A stretch of DNA of 64,000 nucleotides from Methyloversatilis sp. GTDB lineage: Bacteria > Pseudomonadota > Gammaproteobacteria > Burkholderiales > Rhodocyclaceae. Numbering within the stretch: the first letter of the stretch is position 1; each line of letters opens with the position of its first letter. The stretch is from NCBI RefSeq assembly GCF_030698125.1, contig NZ_JAUYNV010000008.1:62001-126000 (forward strand), written 5' to 3'. A program made the position numbers and the translations under genes. Positions 59,064 to 64,000 of this stretch are shown piece after piece. The notes beneath the pieces are model-generated. The model was given only the letters and a program-made list of their open reading frames with translations, was not told the origin of the DNA and did not search any database.

Positions 59064-59153
59064 GATCTCTTCCTCCAGTCCTTGACGGGATGTCCTGGCT
59101 GATGACGGGACCGGCCTGCTTCGGGTCGACCCTCGGTGCAACGACGAGCGGGT

Positions 59154-59465
59154 TCAGGCCACGACGACTTCGTCGGTGCGCTTGTCGCCCTTGTTGTCCA
59201 CCCAGCTCACGTTGACCTTGTCGCCCTTGGCGCCGCCGGCGAACTTGAACTGCAGATAAGGGTTCTTCGATACCGCCGGGCCGAACTGGGCGGCCAGCAC
59301 GACGCGGCCGTTGTGGGTGGCCGTCAGTTCGGTGATGTGATGGGCCGGGACCAGGGCACCGGACGCGTCCTTGCGCTGACCGGTTTCCATGTCGTGGCTC
59401 ATCAGTATCTTCACTTCGGTTTCAGTGCCATTGCTGGCGGCGCGGATGCGCATCGGACCTGCCAT
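59154..59465 (-). CDS. soxZ: Thiosulfate oxidation carrier complex protein SoxZ
   Basis: 'MSHDMETGQRKDASGALVPAHHITELTATHNGRVV'. Confidence 0.95.
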   Translation of the reverse strand: MAGPMRIRAASNGTETEVKILMSHDMETGQRKDASGALVPAHHITELTATHNGRVVLAAQFGPAVSKNPYLQFKFAGGAKGDKVNVSWVDNKGDKRTDEVVVA

Positions 59466-59515
59466 GTCTTGCTCCTTGGGTTGTGCGTGGGATGTGAACG
59501 AATTGCCGACCGCTA

Positions 59516-59986
59516 TCAGCCGCCGCAACCGCCCAGCGTCACCTTGATTTCCTTGGACACCATGTAGAAGCTGCCGCCTGCCTTGACCAGAGCGAACACG
59601 TTCGAGGTCTGGCCCATCTTCACGCGGGTGCTCACGTCGGCCATCGTGCCGGCGGGCAGCGTGAAGCTGGCAGCCAGCATGCTCGGGTTCTTCTCGATCA
59701 GGATGGCGATGAATTCGGTGTCGGCGAGCGCGCTCTTGACGCCAACCGGCACCACGGCACCGTTTTCGGCGATATCGGGGCCGCTGATCTGCACATCCTT
59801 CGAATCGGCGGGCTTGCCGGCACCCAGTGCCTTGAGCGCTTCGTCCATCGCCTTGGCTTCGAACGCTGGCTTGTCCCATCCGGCCGCCTGCGCCTGTTGG
59901 GTCGTGATCAGGCCGGCGGCCACCAGCAGACCGAACAATCCGGCCGCGCTGCCGCTCTTCAGGACTTCCCTTCGCTGCGTGTTCAT
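59516..59986 (-). CDS. soxY: Thiosulfate oxidation carrier protein SoxY
   Basis: C-terminal 'TLGGCGG' swinging-arm motif; Tat-like leader. Confidence 0.95.
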   Translation of the reverse strand: MNTQRREVLKSGSAAGLFGLLVAAGLITTQQAQAAGWDKPAFEAKAMDEALKALGAGKPADSKDVQISGPDIAENGAVVPVGVKSALADTEFIAILIEKNPSMLAASFTLPAGTMADVSTRVKMGQTSNVFALVKAGGSFYMVSKEIKVTLGGCGG

Positions 59987-59997
59987 CCGTTTCCTCC

Positions 59998-61026
59998 TCA
60001 GTTTTCGGGCGAGCCCGACAATATCCATTTGATCAACGCAGCCGTGTCCGCGTCGCTGACATGCGCCTGGGGCGGCATTGCCACATCGCCCCACGTGCCG
60101 CTGCCACCTGCCTTGACACGGCCGATGAGCTGCGATTCTGCCCCCCTGTCGTCTTTGTAGCGCTTCGCGATGTCGCGGAAGGACGGCCCGAGTATCTTGC
60201 TGGCGATGCCGTGACAGCCACTGCAACCGCTCTTCTTCATCAAGTCCATCGCGGGATGCGGCGCGGGCGCTGCCGCAGCGCCGCCGGCACCCTCGCTCGT
60301 CTGCTGCCCCCGTACGGCGCCGATCACCCGGTTCTGATCGGCGAGATTGCCGTGTGCGTCGCGGGCGTAGTCCGGCAGGCTGGACCCCATCGTGATCTGT
60401 GTCTTGCAGTTCTTCATGCAGGCCACGTTCTTCACGTCAGGCTTGCCCTTGATGTCCCACATGCCATGTTTTGTCGTCATGCCGTTGCGGTTCGGCATGC
60501 GTTTCTGAACTTCGGCGATGTTCTTGTCCGACAGCGTGAAGTCGGCCGGCACGATTTCACCCAGATGAAGCAGGTAGGCAAGCACGGCGTACACCTCGTC
60601 CGGGCTCAGCGACTTGGGTGCATTCCACGGCATGGCGCGGTTGATGTAATCCCACAGCGTCGACAGCGTCGGCACCTTCATCAGCGTGCTGCGCTGCGGG
60701 GCGTCCTGCCGGATGTAGGCGCCGACACGGCCGGTTTCGATGTCCTCTTTCGTCGTGCCGCCGACCAGCGGGGTGAAAACCTCGTTGCTTTCGCCGAAGC
60801 TGCCGTGACAGGCCGTGCACTTCGCTTCCCACAGTTCGATGCCCTGATCCACCGAACCCTTGCCGGGTGGCAGGCCCTTGAAATCGGGACGCACATCGAT
60901 GTCCCATGCCTTGACTTCGGACGGGGTGGCCGCACGGCCGACGCCCGGGAAGCTGCTGTTAGCCGAGGCGTTGGCCGCGGCTGCGATCAGGCAGCCCGCG
61001 AGGAGAAGTTCAGAAAACCTGGACAT
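59998..61026 (-). CDS. soxD: Sulfite dehydrogenase cytochrome subunit SoxD-like (di-heme)
   Basis: CTACH and CSGCH motifs; adjacent to soxC. Confidence 0.88.
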   Translation of the reverse strand: MSRFSELLLAGCLIAAAANASANSSFPGVGRAATPSEVKAWDIDVRPDFKGLPPGKGSVDQGIELWEAKCTACHGSFGESNEVFTPLVGGTTKEDIETGRVGAYIRQDAPQRSTLMKVPTLSTLWDYINRAMPWNAPKSLSPDEVYAVLAYLLHLGEIVPADFTLSDKNIAEVQKRMPNRNGMTTKHGMWDIKGKPDVKNVACMKNCKTQITMGSSLPDYARDAHGNLADQNRVIGAVRGQQTSEGAGGAAAAPAPHPAMDLMKKSGCSGCHGIASKILGPSFRDIAKRYKDDRGAESQLIGRVKAGGSGTWGDVAMPPQAHVSDADTAALIKWILSGSPEN

Positions 61027-62341
61027 TGCTCACGTCTCCGCTGTCCGCCAGTTTCCACGACTGGATGGCGTTGTTGTGATAGATCGACCGCGTGCCGCGC
61101 ACTGCGCGCAACTGCGCATAGGTCGGTTGCACGTAACCGGTCTCGTCGATGGCGCGTGACTGCAGGATGGCCGGGCTGCCGTCCCACACCCAGTCGATGT
61201 TGAAGCGGGTCAGCGCCTTTGACAGCACCGGCGTTTCAAGCCGCGCGGTGCGCCAGTTGCGGCCGCCATCGGCCGATACGTCGACCCGCTTCACCTTGCC
61301 GCGGCCCGACCAGGCGAGACCGGTGATGTTGTGGAAGCCCTTGTCGAGCAGGGTCTGGCCGCCGGAGGGCGTCGTGATGACCGACTTGCATTCCTGGATC
61401 GAGGTGTATTGACGGTGCGTGCCATCGGGCATCAGATCGATGTAGTGAACCGCCTCGTCCTTGGTCGCCCACGGCTGGTCGCCGACTTCGATGCGGCGCA
61501 GCCACTTCACCCACGACACACCCTGAACGCCGGGCACCACGAGGCGCAGCGGATAGCCGTTCTCTGGGCGCAGCATTTCGCCGTTCTGGCCCCAGGCGAC
61601 CAGTACGTCGTCCAGTGCGCGATCGAGCGATATCGTGCGGGTCATGCTCGAGCCGTCGGCCCCTTCGGCCAGCACGAACTTCGCGCGCTTGCGGTCGATG
61701 CCGCAGTCGTCGAGCAGCACGGACAGCGGCACGCCGGTGAATTCCGAACAGGACAGCATGCCGTGGGAGTACTGCACGGTCGGCACCGCCACATTGCCCC
61801 ATTCCATGCCGGTATTGGCGCCGCATTCGATGAAGTGGATGCGCGACACCGACGGCAGGCGCATCAGATCGTCCATCGTGTAGACGCGGGCTTCCTTCAC
61901 CAGGCCGTTGATCATCAGCCGGTGACGCGCCGGGTCGATGTCGTGCCAGCCCTGGTGATGGCGTTCGAAATGCAGGCCGGAGGGCGTGATGATGCCGAAC
62001 AGGCCCTGCAGCGGCGAAAACGAGACCGACGAGCCGGCCACGCGGGTCAGGCCGGGGCTTTCGCGGCGGCGCAAGCCCGCTTCGAACTGCGACGGCGCAC
62101 CGTACGGACGTTCGGCGACCGGACGGCCGAGTGTGGTGCTGTGTTCGGGCAGCGTCAGGATGGCGGGGTCGCCATCGGCGGCCCGTGCAACGGACGTCCC
62201 GGCCACGGCCATACTGGCGCTGGCGAAGGCGGTCCGCAGGAAGTCGCGACGCCCGGCAGACACTTCCCGTATCTGCTCCGGCGACAGGAAGCCTTCCGGT
62301 GCGCGCTGGATGCGCCCGGGGCGTGGGGTGATCTGGGACAT
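61010..62341 (-). CDS. soxC: Sulfite dehydrogenase molybdenum subunit SoxC
   Basis: Sulfite-oxidase fold 'IHFIECGANTGMEWGNVAVPTVQYSHGMLSCSEFTGVPLSVLLDDCGI'. Confidence 0.93.
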   Translation of the reverse strand: MSQITPRPGRIQRAPEGFLSPEQIREVSAGRRDFLRTAFASASMAVAGTSVARAADGDPAILTLPEHSTTLGRPVAERPYGAPSQFEAGLRRRESPGLTRVAGSSVSFSPLQGLFGIITPSGLHFERHHQGWHDIDPARHRLMINGLVKEARVYTMDDLMRLPSVSRIHFIECGANTGMEWGNVAVPTVQYSHGMLSCSEFTGVPLSVLLDDCGIDRKRAKFVLAEGADGSSMTRTISLDRALDDVLVAWGQNGEMLRPENGYPLRLVVPGVQGVSWVKWLRRIEVGDQPWATKDEAVHYIDLMPDGTHRQYTSIQECKSVITTPSGGQTLLDKGFHNITGLAWSGRGKVKRVDVSADGGRNWRTARLETPVLSKALTRFNIDWVWDGSPAILQSRAIDETGYVQPTYAQLRAVRGTRSIYHNNAIQSWKLADSGDVSNVQVF

Positions 62342-62343
62342 GC

Positions 62344-62727
62344 TTACTCCTGTTCGGACGCGAGTTCGAGCGACTTGCCCACCTTTTTCAGCGATGCCTT
62401 GCTGGGTCGGTGCGGCATGTTCAGCGAGTTGCCGGAGGCAATCTGGATGCAGACGGTGCGGCAGATCGACGGGAAATTCGGATCAATCAGCTTGTAGAAC
62501 ACCATGGCGCCGTCCTTGCGCCGGCCGACGATGCCGGCGCGGTACAGCATGTTGAGGTGACGGGAAGTGTTGGTCTGGCTCAGACCGGACTGATCCACGA
62601 CATCGGCAACCGAACGTTCGCCGTCGCACAGGCAGTGCAGGATCTTCAGTCTTGCAGGCTCGGCCAGCAGTCCGAAGTAATCGGCCACCGACTCGAAAAC
62701 CTTGTCCAGCTCGGGATCGTAATCCAC
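62344..62727 (-). CDS. ArsR-family regulator (SoxR-like)
   Basis: 'VADYFGLLAEPARLKILHCLCDGERSVADVVDQSGLSQTNTSRHLNMLYRAGIV'; start uncertain (ORF extends to 62772). Confidence 0.88.
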   Translation of the reverse strand: MDYDPELDKVFESVADYFGLLAEPARLKILHCLCDGERSVADVVDQSGLSQTNTSRHLNMLYRAGIVGRRKDGAMVFYKLIDPNFPSICRTVCIQIASGNSLNMPHRPSKASLKKVGKSLELASEQE

Positions 62728-62761
62728 AGCTGCTCCTCGTCTTGTCCTTGTTGAAATCAAA

Positions 62762-62783
62762 CATATGCGCAATTGCGCATATG
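62762..62783. promoter_or_regulatory. 22-bp perfect palindrome, putative SoxR operator
   Basis: catatgcgcaattgcgcatatg in divergent intergenic region. Confidence 0.65.
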
Positions 62784-62924
62784 GTCAAGAATAAATTTAT
62801 TATTTTTTCCACTTGAGACGCGACGCGTTTTTGTCTAGCGTGTCGTTAGCTCGCAAGGTTCTTCACGACAGATGTGGAACAGGCGTGCCCGGATTACCAC
62901 GAAGATTCCACGGAGGAGAATATT

Positions 62925-63245
62925 TTGAAAAAGAAACTGGCTGGCACGGCGCTGCTGTGGCTTGGCCTCTCAATGGCCTGTGCGCAGGCCGCCGATCCGA
63001 ACCTGGGACGCAATCTTGCAGCGACCTGCGCCAATTGCCACGGCACCGACGGCAACAGCGCCGGCGGCATTCCGGGTCTTGCGGGCATGTCGAAAGCCAA
63101 GATGCTCGGCCTGATCAACGAATTCCGCAGCGGCGCCAAGCCGGCGACGATCATGCATCAGCTGTCCAAGGGCTACACCGACAGCCAGCTTGACCTCATT
63201 GCGGACTACTTCGCGTCGCGCACACCGGTCGGAGGTGCGAAATGA
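62925..63245 (+). CDS. c-type cytochrome (FccA/SoxE-like), TTG start
   Basis: 'CANCHGTDGNSAGGIPGLAGMSKAKM'; RBS ggaggag upstream of TTG. Confidence 0.85.
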   Translation: MKKKLAGTALLWLGLSMACAQAADPNLGRNLAATCANCHGTDGNSAGGIPGLAGMSKAKMLGLINEFRSGAKPATIMHQLSKGYTDSQLDLIADYFASRTPVGGAK

Positions 63246-64000
63246 GCGCAGCACGTCGTGGATTCATCAAGGGCACGCTGGGCCTTTCGGCCATGGCGGC
63301 ACTGTACGGCTGCGCCGGCGCCGGCAAGGGCGCCAAGGGCCATGTCGTCGTGGTCGGTGGGGGCTACGGCGGTGCGACCGCCGCGAAGTACATTTCGATG
63401 TGGAGTGAGGGCGGCATCCGCGTGACGCTGGTCGAACGCAACGCGGCGTTCGTATCCTGCCCGATCTCCAATCTGGTGCTGGCGGGCGAAAAGCAGTTGT
63501 CGGACATCACGATCGGTTATGAGGGTCTCGCGAAGTACGGCATCACGGTGGTGCAGGACGAAGTGACTGCGGTCGACGCCGAAAAACGCATGATCAGACT
63601 GGCACGTGGCGGCGACCTCGCCTACGACCGGCTGGTGCTGTCGCCGGGCGTGGACTTCATGTACGAGTCGCTGCCCGGCATGGCCTCGGCAGCGGCGAAG
63701 GAGAACATCCTGCACGCGTGGAAGGCCGGTCCGCAGACTGTTGCGCTGCGCAAGCAACTCGAAGCAATGCCCGACGGTGGCGTATTTGCAATGACCATCC
63801 CGAAGGCGCCCTACCGCTGCCCGCCCGGACCGTACGAGCGCGCCTGCATGGTCGCCCATTACCTGAAGCAGGCGAAGCCGAAATCCAAGGTGCTGGTGCT
63901 CGATGCCAACGAAGAAATCGTGTCGAAGAAGGGCCTGTTCACCAAGGCCTGGGCCGACAGCTACAAGGGCATGATCGAGTACCGGCCGCAGAGCGAGCTG
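63242..64000 (+). CDS. Flavocytochrome c sulfide dehydrogenase flavoprotein subunit (FccB/SoxF-like), truncated by window end
   Basis: 'RRGFIKGTLGLSAMAAL' Tat leader, 'GHVVVVGGGYGGATAAKYI', 'AFVSCPISNLVLAGEK'. Confidence 0.9.
   Translation, partial: MSAARRGFIKGTLGLSAMAALYGCAGAGKGAKGHVVVVGGGYGGATAAKYISMWSEGGIRVTLVERNAAFVSCPISNLVLAGEKQLSDITIGYEGLAKYGITVVQDEVTAVDAEKRMIRLARGGDLAYDRLVLSPGVDFMYESLPGMASAAAKENILHAWKAGPQTVALRKQLEAMPDGGVFAMTIPKAPYRCPPGPYERACMVAHYLKQAKPKSKVLVLDANEEIVSKKGLFTKAWADSYKGMIEYRPQSEL

Noticed and set aside
1-64000. CRISPR arrays, tRNA or rRNA genes
   Set aside because: No regularly spaced repeats, no convincing tRNA cloverleaf and no rRNA sequence noticed by eye; a tRNAscan/CRISPR finder run would be needed to exclude them fully.

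Overview
GC-rich chromosomal window, probably from a betaproteobacterial methylotroph-like genome (inferred from gene content). Main blocks: (1) RlmL-like RNA methyltransferase and MsrA/MsrB; (2) a defence/TA island (~2.6-9.9 kb) with a HEPN + nucleotidyltransferase pair, a Type III R-M pair with divergent HTH regulator, and an AbrB/VapC pair; (3) a complete N-methylglutamate-type methylamine cluster (mgdABCD-gmaS-mgsABC) with a divergent XRE-cupin regulator, followed by an SMR transporter, three small membrane proteins and an APC permease; (4) a YhcG/DUF1016 nuclease next to a decayed gene; (5) a quinohemoprotein amine dehydrogenase operon (QhpR/A/D/C/B/F/E/G) containing an unexpected CcmF/CcsA-like heme-handling membrane protein; (6) TorF-like porin, cupredoxin-like protein, GGDEF-EAL protein, hydrolase, cytochrome, a Ser/Thr kinase-fold protein lacking the catalytic Asp, and an AAA ATPase; (7) acylphosphatase, metG, apbC; (8) a sox cluster (SoxCDYZAXB plus SoxR-like regulator and FccAB-like genes). 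The most striking signals are palindromic DNA inserted IN FRAME in protein-coding genes. metG carries a ~580 bp insertion encoding a complete DUF559 (Vsr/PD-(D/E)XK-like) endonuclease domain bounded by three copies of a 'ccctctcccgc-atca-gcgggagaggg' palindrome. The SMR transporter gene carries a ~54 bp near-perfect hairpin inside TM1. yhcG carries two palindromes in its variable linker. All functional assignments come from reading the translations; no searches were run.
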